DNA of 53,879 bases from Fibrobacteria bacterium (GCA_021155885.1 JAJNBB010000007.1:1-53879), one strand, 5' to 3'. Positions 8,522 to 17,725 are shown, counted from the stretch's first letter. The notes: generated from the sequence alone by a model not told the origin. Made by a program: numbers and translations.

Positions 8522-11500
8522 ATGAAGTTTTCGCACTTCAGCATCGACCGCCCGGTCACGACCATCGTCATTTCCCTGCTGATCGCGGTGCTGGGCTTCA
8601 TCGCCCTGCCGCAGCTCGGCGTGCGCGAGTTCCCCGCCGTGGACCCGCCGACCATCACCGTGTCGACCAGCTACGCGGGCGCAAGCGCCGACGTCATCGA
8701 GTCGCAGATCACCGAGCCCATCGAGGAATCGGTGAACGGCGTCGACGGCATCCGCTCGATCACCTCCACCAGCCGCGAGGGCGCCAGTTCCATCACCGTG
8801 GAGTTCAACCTCTCCTCCGACCTCGACGCCGCCGCGAACGACGTCCGCGACCGGGTCTCGCGCGTGCTGCGCCGCCTTCCCGCCGACGCCGACCCGCCGA
8901 CCGTGGCCAAGGCCGACGCGAATTCGTTCCCCATCCTGCTCATGACGCTGCAAAGCGACACGCGCGACATCCTCGACGTGACCGACGCCGGCACGCGCCT
9001 CAAGGAACGGCTGCAGACCATTCCCGGCGTGGCCGAGGTGCGCATCTGGGGCGAGAAGCGCTACGCCATGCGGCTGCGCTTCGACCCCGAGCGGCTGGCC
9101 GCCCACAACCTCACCCTCGCCGAAGTGCGTTCCGCGCTCAGCGCCGAGAACGTCGAGCTTCCCTCGGGCCGCATCGAGGGGACCTCGATGGAGCTTACGG
9201 TGAAGACCAGCGGCCTTTTGCGCAGCGCCGAGGAGTTCAACCGCCTGGTCGTCCGCGCCTCCCCCGAGGGCCTGGTCCGCCTCGAGGACGTGGGCCGCGC
9301 CACCTTGGGCGCCGAGAACGAGCGCACCCAGCTCAAGCTCAACGGCAAGTCGATGATCGGGCTCGGCCTGATCGCGCAGCCCGGCGCGAACAGCATCGCC
9401 ATAGGGAATGAGTTCTACAAGCGCTATGCGCAGATCCGGAAGGACTTGCCCAAGGACCTCAAGGCGGGCATCGGCTTCGACGGCACGCAGTACGTGCGCC
9501 GCTCCCTGCTCGAGGTGGCCGAAACCTTGGCCATCGCCTTCGCGCTGGTGCTGCTGGTGCTCTTCTTCTTCCTGCGCGACTGGCGTTCGGCGCTGCTTCC
9601 CGCCATCGCCATCCCGGTCTCGCTGATCGGCGCGCTGTTCCTGCTCTACAGCGCGGGGTACACGGTCAACGTGCTCACCTTGCTGGGCCTGGTGCTCGCG
9701 ATCGGCCTGGTCGTCGACGACGCCATCGTGGTGCTGGAGAATATTTACCGCAAGATCGAAGAGGGCGAGGACCCGCGCGCGGCCGGCTATTCCGGTCTCG
9801 AGGAGATCTTCACCGCCGTCATTTCGACCACCGCCGTGCTGGCCGTCGTGTTCCTGCCGCTGTTCTTCATCTCGGGCTTCGTGGGACGCCTCTTCCGCGA
9901 GTTCGGCCTGGCCGTCGCCGGCGCGGTGATCCTGTCCGCGATCGTGTCGCTCACGCTCACGCCGATGATGTCGACGCGTTTCCTGAAGAGAAAGCATTCG
10001 CGCCTGTACGACCGCACCGAACCTTATTTCGAAAAGTTCTACGGGTTCTATGCGCGTTCGCTGCGCGCCTTCCTGCACCGCCGCGTCGCCGCGGTCGCGC
10101 TGGTGGCGGCCTGCCTCGCCGGCAGCGCCGTGTTCATGCTGACCCTGAAGTCGGAGCTGGCCCCGCGCGAGGACCGCAGCCAAGTCAACCTTTTCGTCAC
10201 CGGCCCCGAGGGCTTTTCCTACCCGGCCATGTCGGCGGTGATGGACCGCCTCTCCGACGTCGTCGCCCGCGAGGTGCCCGAGGCGGACCGCGCCCTCTCC
10301 GTGACGGCCCCGGGCTTTAGCGGCGGCGGCGCCAACAGCGGCTTCTTCCGCCTGTTCCTCACCGAACCCGGCCGGCGGGAGCGCTCCCAGAAGGAGATCG
10401 CCGAGGCCCTCGCCCCCGCCACGCGCGGCATCACGGACGTCCGCATCGTCGTCGTGCAGGACCCGACCATCTCGGTGGGCAGCCGCTCCAGCCTGCCGGT
10501 GCAGTTCGTCATCCAGGCCCCCAGCTTCGAGAAGCTGTCCGCCGCGCTGCCGCGCTTTCTCGAGGCGGCCCGCAAAGATCCCGCCTTCGTCGTGGTGGAC
10601 GAGAACCTCAAGTTCACGCGTCCCGAGCTGCAGGTGTCGGTCAATCGCGACCGGCTGCGCACGCTGGGGGTTCCGTTCTCCGAAGTCGCGCAGGCGCTTC
10701 AGCTCGGGTTCGGCGAGAGCCGGCTGGGGTATTTCCAGAAGGACAGCCGCCAATACCAGGTGATTGGCCAGGTGGACGAAAGGTACCGACTGCGGCCGGC
10801 CGACCTCGGCGCAGTGCAGGTGCGGAACACCAGCGGCCAGCTTATTCCGCTGGGCAATCTCATCGACATCCGCGAACAGGCGGGACCTCCGCAGCTCTTC
10901 CGCTACAACCGCTGGGTGTCGGCTACGGTTTCCGCGGGCCTGGCTCCGGGCGTCGCCATGGCCGACGGCATCGCCGCCATGCGCCGCATCGCCGCCGAGA
11001 CGCTCGACCCCTCCTTCAATACCGCCCTCGCCGGCGAGTCGCGCGACTTTTCCGAAAGCTCCTCCAGCATCCTGTTCGTCTTCGTGCTCGCGCTCATCCT
11101 GATCTACCTGGTGCTGGCGGCGCAGTTCGAAAGCTTCCGCGACCCGCTGATCATCCTGATCACCGTGCCGCTTTCCCTGTTCGGAGCGCTGCTGGCGCTG
11201 TTCGCGGCGGGGCAGACGCTGAACATCTTCAGCCAGATCGGCCTCGTGATGCTGATCGGCCTCGTCACCAAGAACGGGATCCTGATCGTGGAATTCACCC
11301 ACCAGAAGCGCGCGAAGGGGCTCTCCCTCGCCGACGCGGTGCTGGAGGCCTCGCAGGCGCGCCTGCGGCCGATCCTCATGACCACCTTCACGGCGGCGCT
11401 GGGCATGGTTCCCATCGCCCTGGCGCTGGGCGCGGGTTCCGAAAGCCGCCGCCCCATGGGCATTGCCGTGGTGGGCGGCCTCCTTTTCGGCATGGTGCTG

Positions 11501-11569
11501 ACCCTGTACGTGATTCCCGCCATGATCCTGCTGTTCTCCACGAAGAAAGAGCGCGAAGAACATGCTTAA
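8522..11569 (+). CDS. RND multidrug efflux transporter (HAE1 type)
   Basis: 1015-aa proton-driven inner-membrane pump of the AcrB/MexB class. It opens with FSIDRPVTTIVISLLIAVLG (TM1) and two large periplasmic loops separate the two TM blocks. The proton-relay pair lies in TM4 (GLVVDDAIVVLENI, Asp399-Asp400), and the matching Lys is at about 917 in GLVTKNGILIVEF, so it should be active. The GGGANSGFF stretch lies in the porter domain. Its last 8 bp overlap the channel gene start. Length is slightly below AcrB (1049) because the C-terminal tail is short. Substrate range is not predictable. Confidence 0.96.
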   Translation: MKFSHFSIDRPVTTIVISLLIAVLGFIALPQLGVREFPAVDPPTITVSTSYAGASADVIESQITEPIEESVNGVDGIRSITSTSREGASSITVEFNLSSDLDAAANDVRDRVSRVLRRLPADADPPTVAKADANSFPILLMTLQSDTRDILDVTDAGTRLKERLQTIPGVAEVRIWGEKRYAMRLRFDPERLAAHNLTLAEVRSALSAENVELPSGRIEGTSMELTVKTSGLLRSAEEFNRLVVRASPEGLVRLEDVGRATLGAENERTQLKLNGKSMIGLGLIAQPGANSIAIGNEFYKRYAQIRKDLPKDLKAGIGFDGTQYVRRSLLEVAETLAIAFALVLLVLFFFLRDWRSALLPAIAIPVSLIGALFLLYSAGYTVNVLTLLGLVLAIGLVVDDAIVVLENIYRKIEEGEDPRAAGYSGLEEIFTAVISTTAVLAVVFLPLFFISGFVGRLFREFGLAVAGAVILSAIVSLTLTPMMSTRFLKRKHSRLYDRTEPYFEKFYGFYARSLRAFLHRRVAAVALVAACLAGSAVFMLTLKSELAPREDRSQVNLFVTGPEGFSYPAMSAVMDRLSDVVAREVPEADRALSVTAPGFSGGGANSGFFRLFLTEPGRRERSQKEIAEALAPATRGITDVRIVVVQDPTISVGSRSSLPVQFVIQAPSFEKLSAALPRFLEAARKDPAFVVVDENLKFTRPELQVSVNRDRLRTLGVPFSEVAQALQLGFGESRLGYFQKDSRQYQVIGQVDERYRLRPADLGAVQVRNTSGQLIPLGNLIDIREQAGPPQLFRYNRWVSATVSAGLAPGVAMADGIAAMRRIAAETLDPSFNTALAGESRDFSESSSSILFVFVLALILIYLVLAAQFESFRDPLIILITVPLSLFGALLALFAAGQTLNIFSQIGLVMLIGLVTKNGILIVEFTHQKRAKGLSLADAVLEASQARLRPILMTTFTAALGMVPIALALGAGSESRRPMGIAVVGGLLFGMVLTLYVIPAMILLFSTKKEREEHA

Positions 11570-12923
11570 AGCCGTCCTCCTGTCCTGCCTCTCCGCCTCT
11601 TCCGTTTTCGCCCAAGGGCTGACGCTCGACGCCGTCCTGCGGGAGGCGTTGCAGAACAATCCCGGCTACCTCGCCTCCCGTTCCGACCTGGGCTTCGCCG
11701 AGAATGCGTATTCCTCGCAGGGTACGGCGGGCTACCTTCCCTCCGTCGCGGCCAGCGGCGGCCTGGGCTGGAGCAAGCTCGACACGCGCCAGGAACGCGT
11801 CACGGGCGCGCCGCCGGTTCGCACCACGGAAAGCGTCGACGGCGCGGAATCGAGGACGCGCACGGCGGGGCTCAACGCGAACTGGACGTTGTTCGAGGGA
11901 TTCGCGGGTCCCTTGAACCAGCGCCGCCTGCGCCTGGAACGCGATCAGGCGCGCGCGCTGGAAAACCTTACCCGCGAAGACCTGCTCCGCCGGGCGGCGC
12001 TTTCGTACGCCGATCTGGCCCGCCAGGCCCGCCTGCGCGACGTGCGGGACACCTTGCTCCGGCTTTCCGACGAGCGGTTCCGCATCCTGAACAGCCGGAT
12101 CGCTTCGGGATCCGCCGCGCGTCCGGAATGGCTCGAGGGGCAGGTGGACCGCAACGCCGACCGTGCCGCGCTCGTGCAGCAGGAGGCCGCGCTGCACGCC
12201 GCCCGTCTCGCGCTGGCAAACGCCCTGGGCCGCGAAACGCCCGTCGCGGGACGCCCCGAAGAAGATGCGCTACCCTCGGGCACGCTGGATTTCGCCGCGC
12301 TGCGGGGCGGGCTCGAAGGCCGGCAGCCCGAGGTGAAGCTCGCGGAGGCGGAAAAGACCCTCGCATCGATTTATCTCAACCAAGCCCTCGCGCCGCTGTA
12401 TCCGCGGCTGGAAGCGAACGCCGGCTACAACCTCACCCTGGCGAGCAACGATGCGGGCACCTTGCGGGAGAATCGCACCATCGGTCCTTCGGCGGGCCTG
12501 CAGCTGACCGTGCCCCTCTTCGACGGCGAGTTTCCCTGGCGTGTCCGCGCGCGGGGCCGCCACGCCGTCACGGCCGCGGAGCAGCGCCTGCGCGAGGCGC
12601 AATTCTCCGCGCGCGCGGAAGTCGATCGCGCCTACGCGGCCTGGACGGCGATCGACTCGGCCGCGACGCTGGAACGCGAAGGCCTGGGCTATGCCAAGGA
12701 GAACCTCGACCTGACCTTTAGGCGCTGGAAAACGGGGGGCCTCTCGTACCTCGAGGCGCGCCTCGCCCAAGTCAAGTATCTCGACGCGTTCACGCGCGCC
12801 GAAAACACCGACTACGAGGCCTTCCGCGCGCGGCTCGACGTGCTGCGCGCCGCCGGACGCATGGACATCCTTCTCGAGGAAGCGCGCGAGGAAGCGCGCG
12901 CGGAAGCCTCCGCGAATCCCTGA
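11562..12923 (+). CDS. TolC-like outer-membrane efflux channel
   Basis: 453-aa outer-membrane factor that completes the tripartite pump. A signal peptide (MLKAVLLSCLSASSVFAQ) precedes the duplicated OEP domain: the first repeat starts LTLDAVLREALQNNPGYLASRSD, and the second has the AGLQLTVPLFDGEFPWRVRARG hallmark (about residue 310) followed by long coiled-coil helices. The start codon lies within the pump gene, with stop and start overlapping by 8 bp, which suggests translational coupling. The stop is followed after 1 bp by the GTG of the next gene. Confidence 0.93.
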   Translation: MLKAVLLSCLSASSVFAQGLTLDAVLREALQNNPGYLASRSDLGFAENAYSSQGTAGYLPSVAASGGLGWSKLDTRQERVTGAPPVRTTESVDGAESRTRTAGLNANWTLFEGFAGPLNQRRLRLERDQARALENLTREDLLRRAALSYADLARQARLRDVRDTLLRLSDERFRILNSRIASGSAARPEWLEGQVDRNADRAALVQQEAALHAARLALANALGRETPVAGRPEEDALPSGTLDFAALRGGLEGRQPEVKLAEAEKTLASIYLNQALAPLYPRLEANAGYNLTLASNDAGTLRENRTIGPSAGLQLTVPLFDGEFPWRVRARGRHAVTAAEQRLREAQFSARAEVDRAYAAWTAIDSAATLEREGLGYAKENLDLTFRRWKTGGLSYLEARLAQVKYLDAFTRAENTDYEAFRARLDVLRAAGRMDILLEEAREEARAEASANP

Positions 12924-12924
12924 G

Positions 12925-13920
12925 GTGAATGCCGTGCCGGGAGTCGCGGACGGCGCGCACCTCGGCCTGCGCCTTTGGATCTCCCCCTTGGGAGCGGGCC
13001 GGATCTTTTATCAGGACGTTAAGGGGTATCGCGTGGCCGCCGGCATGCCGCGCGCGCCGCTAGAACGTCTGTCCCCGCTTTTTCGCGAGTTCGAGGAAGA
13101 GTGCCGGCTGGCCGGCCGGCGCCTCGTTTATTTCGGCCTGGCCGCCCCCGCCTTGGCGGCGCTCGATCCCGCGCGCGGCCGGTGGCATGCCGGGGACCTG
13201 CCGGTTTTCTCCCTGGATCGCTGGGGGGACGATGCGACGATCCCCCCGAACATTCGCTCCCAGGCACGCCGCGCCCGTAATCAGGGCATTACCGTGCGGC
13301 GGGTCGCGGTGGGCGAAGCCGTCCCTTCCTCGCTGCGCACCTGTGTCGCCTCGTGGGTCCGCGACAAGCCTCTGCCGCCGCTGGGCTTCGTCACCACGCC
13401 TTACCTGTTCGACCCGTGGCCCGAACAGGGCGTGTTTCTCGCGGAACGCGAAGGGGAGGTCGTCGGATTCCTGGTGGGATCGCGCGCGCTGTTTCCCGAC
13501 CTTTGGCGCGTCGACGCCGTCGGCCGGTGCGGGCGGGCGCCGAACGGCTGCGTCGAGCTTCTGGTTTCGGAGGCCTTTCGCTACGCGGCGGAACGGGGCC
13601 AGGGGCAGGCGACCTTGGGGATGGCCCCGTTGGCCCGCCGCGCCGCGCTTCCCGCCCTCTCCTCTTCGCATTGGATGGACCGCGTGGCCGAGATCGCGCA
13701 CGAGGTGAAGCTTCCCGGCTATTCCTTCGCGGGCCTTGAGGCCTTCAAGGCCAAATTCAAGCCGGACGCGTGGCATCCCCTATACTGCGTATCGGGCGGG
13801 GGCGGATTATCCCTGCGCGACCTCCTCGCGGTGGCCCGCGTTTTCACGGGGGGATCGCTGACCGTGTACGCGCTGCGCTCCTTGCGCTGGAGACTGGGCC
13901 GCCGGCGGGTGCCGTTTTGA
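12925..13920 (+). CDS. DUF2156 / MprF C-terminal-like aminoacyl-lipid transferase homologue
   Basis: 331-aa protein resembling the catalytic domain of phosphatidylglycerol lysyltransferases (MprF, GNAT-like fold) without the MprF flippase membrane domain. Supporting segments are FSLDRWGDDATIPPNIRSQARRA, the LPPLGFVTTPYLFDPWPEQ stretch, AEREGEVVGFLVGS (a GNAT core strand) and a late FKAKFKP. There is no signal peptide; a few hydrophobic residues near the C-terminus could touch the membrane. It begins with GTG one base after the channel gene stop, so it is the fourth gene of the efflux operon, which points to an envelope-defence role such as lipid modification. Function is inferred. Confidence 0.65.
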   Translation: MNAVPGVADGAHLGLRLWISPLGAGRIFYQDVKGYRVAAGMPRAPLERLSPLFREFEEECRLAGRRLVYFGLAAPALAALDPARGRWHAGDLPVFSLDRWGDDATIPPNIRSQARRARNQGITVRRVAVGEAVPSSLRTCVASWVRDKPLPPLGFVTTPYLFDPWPEQGVFLAEREGEVVGFLVGSRALFPDLWRVDAVGRCGRAPNGCVELLVSEAFRYAAERGQGQATLGMAPLARRAALPALSSSHWMDRVAEIAHEVKLPGYSFAGLEAFKAKFKPDAWHPLYCVSGGGGLSLRDLLAVARVFTGGSLTVYALRSLRWRLGRRRVPF

Positions 13921-13936
13921 ATCTCCGGGAGGGAGG

Positions 13937-14335
13937 TTATCCCAGCCAGCCAAACACCAGGCCGAACACCACGAACAAGGCCACGTTGTAACCTGCATCG
14001 ATCCACCACAGCTTCCACCCGCGGTTCGCGAACTGGTAATTGATGCCGAAGGTCGCGGCCACGAAGCCGATGCCGACGGTGAGGCCGAGCGGCAGGGCGT
14101 TCACCATGCCGGGGTTGGGACCCAGAAGGAACGCGAAGAAGAATGCGGCGATGAGGGCGAACGCGAAGCTTGTCCCGAAGACTTTCGCGGGATGCCCTTT
14201 TCCCGCCTCGTCCATCCGGGCCTCGCGCGTCCAGGCTTTCAGAAAGAGCAGGGGAGAGTACCAAAGCCCGCCCAAGGCGAAGGCGAGGACGGCGGCGAGA
14301 AGAATCACCCAGTAGTTCATGGCAGGCAAGGTCAT
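13937..14335 (-). CDS. DUF1761 family membrane protein
   Basis: 132-aa integral membrane protein with four predicted helices: residues 7-29 (YWVILLAAVLAFALGGLWY), about 55-70, 80-97 and 115-131. The LGGLWYSPLLFLKAW segment after the first helix is the DUF1761 signature. Function is unknown. The start at 14335 has GGAG 6 nt upstream; a second ATG five codons later (MNYWV) is possible. It is convergent with the efflux operon. Confidence 0.8.
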   Translation of the reverse strand: MTLPAMNYWVILLAAVLAFALGGLWYSPLLFLKAWTREARMDEAGKGHPAKVFGTSFAFALIAAFFFAFLLGPNPGMVNALPLGLTVGIGFVAATFGINYQFANRGWKLWWIDAGYNVALFVVFGLVFGWLG

Positions 14336-14384
14336 CGGGGTCTCCGGAAAAGAGGACCCGACAAGACTAATAATTCGGCCGGGC

Positions 14385-15386
14385 TTATTCCCAGCGCAGG
14401 CCGGCGGTCACGACGCCCGTTTGCGGCCACCGGCCGAGCTGGATGCGCTTTTGCGCGGCGGCGGCCATCATCACCCCGTTGTCCCCGCAAAAGCGCCGCT
14501 CCGGGAGCACCAGCCGGAACCCTTCGCGCCGCGCCATCTCCGTCATGCGCTCGCGCAGGTAGGCGTTCGCGGCCACCCCGCCGCCCAGGATGAGCTTCGT
14601 CTCGTCCCGCTGTCGCATGGCCCACAGCGTTTTCTTCACCAGCACGTCGGCGATGGCGGTCTCCAGGCTCGCGCAGAAGTCCGCGCGCTCGGCGAGCAGC
14701 GTGTCCGCGCCGCGCTTCTGCGCCTCGCGCGCCACCGCGGTCTTCAGGCCGCTGAAGGAGAACTCGAGGTTGCCGCGTTCCATCAGCGCGCGCGGCAGCG
14801 GCAGAAAATCGCGGCGGCCCTCCGCGGCAAGGCGTCCCACCTCGGCGCCCGCGGGGTAACCCAGGCCGAGGAGCTTGCCGCTTTTGTCGAAGGCCTCGCC
14901 CGCCGCGTCGTCGCGCGTCGCGCCCAGCACGGTGAACTCGAGGTTCGGGCCCACGTGCAAAAGTTCGGTATGACCTCCCGAGACGAGGAGGGCTACGAAG
15001 GGGGGCTCGAAGGCCGGGTCGGTCAGGTAGGCGGAAGCCAGGTGGCCCTCGAGATGGTTGAGTCCCATCACGGGTTTTCCCAGCGCGCGGGCGAGCCCCT
15101 GAGCGAAGGACGAACCCACCAGCAGGGGACCGAGAAGGCCGGGGCCGCGCGTGTGGGCGATCACGTCGATGGCGTCCAGGGAAAGGCCGGAGTCCTCGAG
15201 CGCCGCCTCGACCACGGCCTGGATCTTTTCCAGGTGCGCGCGCGCGGCGATCTCGGGGACCACGCCGCCGAACTTCGCGTGCGTCGCGGCCTGCGTGTAC
15301 AGGGATTCTCCGAGCACGCGGTAGTTCTCGTCGACGAGGCCGCAGCCCGTCTCGTCGCAGGAGGTCTCTATGCCTAGTACTACCAT
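14385..15386 (-). CDS. tsaD: tRNA N6-adenosine threonylcarbamoyltransferase
   Basis: TsaD (333 aa), which transfers threonylcarbamoyl onto A37 of ANN-decoding tRNAs with TsaB and TsaE. It has the ASKHA-fold start VVLGIETSCDETG, the KFGGVVPEIAARAHLE region, the iron-binding NHLEGHL motif (two His) and the late GGGVAANAYLRE motif. Length is normal. tsaB/tsaE are not nearby. A 97-bp structured repeat begins 10 bp upstream of the start codon, so tsaD transcription must start inside or beyond that element. Confidence 0.97.
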   Translation of the reverse strand: MVVLGIETSCDETGCGLVDENYRVLGESLYTQAATHAKFGGVVPEIAARAHLEKIQAVVEAALEDSGLSLDAIDVIAHTRGPGLLGPLLVGSSFAQGLARALGKPVMGLNHLEGHLASAYLTDPAFEPPFVALLVSGGHTELLHVGPNLEFTVLGATRDDAAGEAFDKSGKLLGLGYPAGAEVGRLAAEGRRDFLPLPRALMERGNLEFSFSGLKTAVAREAQKRGADTLLAERADFCASLETAIADVLVKKTLWAMRQRDETKLILGGGVAANAYLRERMTEMARREGFRLVLPERRFCGDNGVMMAAAAQKRIQLGRWPQTGVVTAGLRWE

Positions 15387-15395
15387 TAATAAGCG

Positions 15396-15492
15396 GCCGG
15401 GCTGCGAGCGGCGCGTTACGGCGTCGGCTTCCGTCGGCGTACTCCCGGTACGCCTTCCTCAGCCTCCTGGTCCCGCTTGCTCTCGCTCCGGC
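15396..15492. repeat. 97-bp structured dispersed repeat, copy A
   Basis: Ends GCCGGGCTGCGA and TCTCGCTCCGGC form imperfect terminal inverted repeats. The centre is a perfect hairpin: GGCGTAC, loop TCCCG, GTACGCC (15436-15454). Copy B at 20605-20701 has the same length and matches at 80 of 97 positions. All 17 differences occur at positions I can pair in a nested hairpin, with several two-sided compensatory changes (for example element positions 13/85, 19/80, 20/79, 23/76, 24/75, 32/68). It lies just upstream of tsaD. Family unknown to me. Confidence 0.9.
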
Positions 15493-15555
15493 GTCCTGAT
15501 GTGAGGCTTCCCACTCCGTGGAAATACGGTGTGATTGCCTTTGTCGCAGAAGTTA

Positions 15556-15577
15556 GGAAACGCGTGGGCCTGTTTCC
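15556..15577 (-). terminator. Weak hairpin downstream of the nitroreductase
   Basis: GGAAAC and GTTTCC form a 6-bp stem around a 10-nt loop, 17 bp beyond the nitroreductase stop. No clear T-run follows on the minus strand, so termination is uncertain. Confidence 0.35.
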
Positions 15578-15593
15578 GTTTGTCCTCCGAAGC

Positions 15594-16295
15594 TTAGACG
15601 TGCGTCAGGACGGTGTCGCGCGGGAAGCGGACCTTCGCGAGGCCTCCGAAGCGGTCCTCCGGGGAACGGTACCCGGCCGCGGCCACGACCACGGCGGTGT
15701 ATCCCTGTTCGTTCAGGCCCAGGATCTCGTTGTACTTCGCGGGTTCGAAGCCTTCCATGGGGCAGGCATCGACCCCGAGGAGGGCCGCCGAGGTCAGGAA
15801 ATTTCCCAGGGCGATGTAGGGCTGCCGCGCGGCCCAGGCGTTTCGCTCGGCCTCGGGGCGCTGCACGACCGAAAGGGCCGCGTTGCGCAGGCCCGCGAGC
15901 GACTCCAGGGACTGCCCGCGGACTTCGGCCACGCGCGCGATGAAGCGGTCGACGTCCGCGGCGGAATATCCCGTGCGGGCGGCGAACACCACGAGCTTGT
16001 CGGCCTCGACGATCTGGGGCTGGCCGTACGAAGCCTCGCGCAGGCGCGCGCGCACCGCGGGATCGTCGATCACTAGAAATTTCCAGGGCTGCAGCCCGAT
16101 GCCGGAGGCGGTGAGCACCAGCGCCTCCTCCAGCGCGTTCCAGGTGCCGGCGTCTATAGCCCGGGCCGGGTCAAAGCGTTTGACCGCGTAGCGCCAGTTC
16201 AAGGCGCGGAGAAGGCTTTCGGCCTCGGATCCGGCGGAAAGCGCGGCGGCGGCGGTGCGGAGATTTTCGGAGTGTTCTGAGTTAAGGGCGATCAT
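15594..16295 (-). CDS. NAD(P)H-dependent nitroreductase family protein
   Basis: 233-aa FMN flavoprotein of the NfsB/nitroreductase family, which reduces nitroaromatics or quinones. LLRALNWRYAVKRFDPAR at the N-terminus is the family FMN-binding RRSxRxF-like segment. TASGIGLQPWKFLVI, LGNFLTSAALLGVDACPMEGF and the C-terminal AAGYRSPEDRF are all typical. The ATG at 16295 follows AAGGAG; the frame is open upstream but the extension is low-complexity Arg/Pro. It is last in a minus-strand cluster with azoreductase and DoxX genes. Confidence 0.92.
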   Translation of the reverse strand: MIALNSEHSENLRTAAAALSAGSEAESLLRALNWRYAVKRFDPARAIDAGTWNALEEALVLTASGIGLQPWKFLVIDDPAVRARLREASYGQPQIVEADKLVVFAARTGYSAADVDRFIARVAEVRGQSLESLAGLRNAALSVVQRPEAERNAWAARQPYIALGNFLTSAALLGVDACPMEGFEPAKYNEILGLNEQGYTAVVVAAAGYRSPEDRFGGLAKVRFPRDTVLTHV

Positions 16296-16315
16296 TGAGT
16301 TTCTCCTTTTTGTTG

Positions 16316-16363
16316 GGGTGGACAGCTTGCCTCCTCGAAGGCGGGGGCCGTCCACCCTTACGG
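16316..16363. repeat. REP-like palindrome between azoR and the nitroreductase gene
   Basis: GGGTGGAC (16316-16323) pairs with GTCCACCC (16350-16357), enclosing an inner palindromic GCCTCC...AGGCGG core. The right edge is CCCTTACGG, the same 9 bp that closes the palindrome inside the M16 peptidase gene at 40718-40726. It occupies most of the azoR/nitroreductase spacer and stops just before the nitroreductase RBS, so it could modulate read-through or translation. Confidence 0.7.
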
Positions 16364-16386
16364 TTCTATTCCTGTCCCTACGGCCG

Positions 16387-17037
16387 TCAGGCGGCGGCCT
16401 TGTTGGGGACCTCGCGGGCCGCGGCTTCCTCATCGGCGTTCCACCGCTCGAGCGTGGCGCGCAGGGCCAGCCGCGCCTCCTCCAGCGCGAGGGCCGCGGC
16501 TTCGGGCGCCGGCGCGCGCGCCACGAGAACCCAGGTCACGTCGGTGATGCCGAACGCGCCCAGGACCTGGCGCAGGTAACCTTCGTGGAACGCACGGGCG
16601 GCGGCCTTCCCGGAGGGGTCGGAGTCTCCCAGCGTCGCGATCACCAGCGCCTTGCGGCCTTTCAGCGCGCCGCCGCCCCGCAGCACGCGGTCGCGCGCCA
16701 CCTGGTCGAGCCAGGCCTTGAAGGTCGCGGGCACGGAGAAGGCCGTCACGGGCACGCCGAGCACCAGCGCGCCCGCCTCGAACAACTCGTCGATCAAATG
16801 ATTCGACAATGCCAGGGCGCGCTTCTGCCCGTCGGGCAACAGGGCGCCGGGAGCCGCGGCCGTCGCGGCGACCAGGTCGTGGTCGACGGCGGGGACCGGC
16901 GCGCGGTCGAGGTCGCGGTAGATGACCTTCTCGCCCGCGCGCTCGGCGCGCCAGGCCGAGACGAACTCGGCGGTCAGCTTGCGCGAGACGGAGCCGCGCG
17001 GCGTGAAGCTGGAGTCGATATGCAGTAGCGTGTTCAT
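16387..17037 (-). CDS. azoR: FMN-dependent NADH azoreductase
   Basis: 216-aa flavodoxin-fold azoreductase/quinone reductase. MNTLLHIDSSFTPRGSVSRKLT holds the phosphate-binding loop for FMN. LVLGVPVTAFSVPATFKAWLDQVARDRV matches the AzoR PMYNFxxPxxLKxWxDxxxRxGxTF region, though the core is altered (VTAFSVP in place of the usual MYNF). The start has AAGGAG at 7 nt. Its place between doxX and a nitroreductase gene, with a MarR regulator upstream, fits a quinone or electrophile stress response. Confidence 0.9.
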   Translation of the reverse strand: MNTLLHIDSSFTPRGSVSRKLTAEFVSAWRAERAGEKVIYRDLDRAPVPAVDHDLVAATAAAPGALLPDGQKRALALSNHLIDELFEAGALVLGVPVTAFSVPATFKAWLDQVARDRVLRGGGALKGRKALVIATLGDSDPSGKAAARAFHEGYLRQVLGAFGITDVTWVLVARAPAPEAAALALEEARLALRATLERWNADEEAAAREVPNKAAA

Positions 17038-17085
17038 TTTGTCTCCTTCTGCGCCCCGTCGGTTAAAGCGCGGGCCGCGGCTTGG

Positions 17086-17568
17086 TTACTTCGAAAGCTT
17101 GTCGTGCACGATTTTGTCGAGGGCCCACTGGCCGCCTCCCTGAATGACCAGGAAGAGCGCGAGGGCCGTCACGGGAATGAAGAACTCGATGCCCTTGGGC
17201 ATGAAGAAGCCGCCGGACCAATGCACCGAGGCCGCGACGACCATGGTCACGCCGATGGCGAGGGCCGACAGGCGCGTGAACAGGCCGAAGAACAACAGCA
17301 GGGCGCCCAGCGACTCGGCGAGAATCGCCGCGAGCGCCAGCGGGGCGGGAATGCCCATCATCTGCGTAAAGGCTCCCATCGTACCCGAGAAGCCGTAGCC
17401 GCCCCACCATCCCAAAGTCTTCTGGATCCCGTGGGGAAGGATGGTGATCGCGAGCGCGAGGCGCAGCAGCAGCGTCGTGTAGCGGCCGTCGGTGGCGAAG
17501 GCCGAGGTCAGCAGCGAGCGCCAGGCGAGGGGCCGGGGGGCGGTGAGGGCGTGGGTGCGAGAGGTCAT
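17086..17568 (-). CDS. DoxX family membrane protein
   Basis: 160-aa DoxX-family protein with four predicted membrane helices (LLLRLALAITILPHGIQK, PLALAAILAESLGALLLFFGL, LSALAIGVTMVVAASVHW, FFIPVTALALFLVIQGGG). The HGIQKTLGWWGGYG motif after helix 1 is typical. DoxX proteins are linked to redox and thiol stress membrane complexes; the precise role is unknown. AGAAGGA precedes the start. Two inverted repeats in the 157-bp spacer toward marR suggest direct control by MarR. Confidence 0.88.
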   Translation of the reverse strand: MTSRTHALTAPRPLAWRSLLTSAFATDGRYTTLLLRLALAITILPHGIQKTLGWWGGYGFSGTMGAFTQMMGIPAPLALAAILAESLGALLLFFGLFTRLSALAIGVTMVVAASVHWSGGFFMPKGIEFFIPVTALALFLVIQGGGQWALDKIVHDKLSK

Positions 17569-17658
17569 GATGTCTTCCTTCTGTTTGTTGGGGCGCGTGC
17601 GTCCCTGTCTGGTTGTTGGGGGATGCAGGCACCCCCCGTACTATTTGTTTTCGTCATT

Positions 17659-17713
17659 ACGATCGTCCTGAAGGATCGTTTCAGAATAAATCGTTCTTAT
17701 ATAAACGTTTATT
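17659..17713 (-). promoter_or_regulatory. Two candidate MarR operators upstream of doxX
   Basis: The inverted repeat ACGATC, 9-nt spacer, GATCGT lies at 17659-17679. A second one, AATAAATCGTT ... AACGTTTATT, spans 17685-17713. Both contain the half-site CGATT/CGTTT-like core and sit in the short AT-rich spacer ahead of doxX-azoR. MarR proteins bind such palindromes. No clear -10/-35 was assigned. Confidence 0.45.
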
Positions 17714-17725
17714 CCAAAAAAAAAC

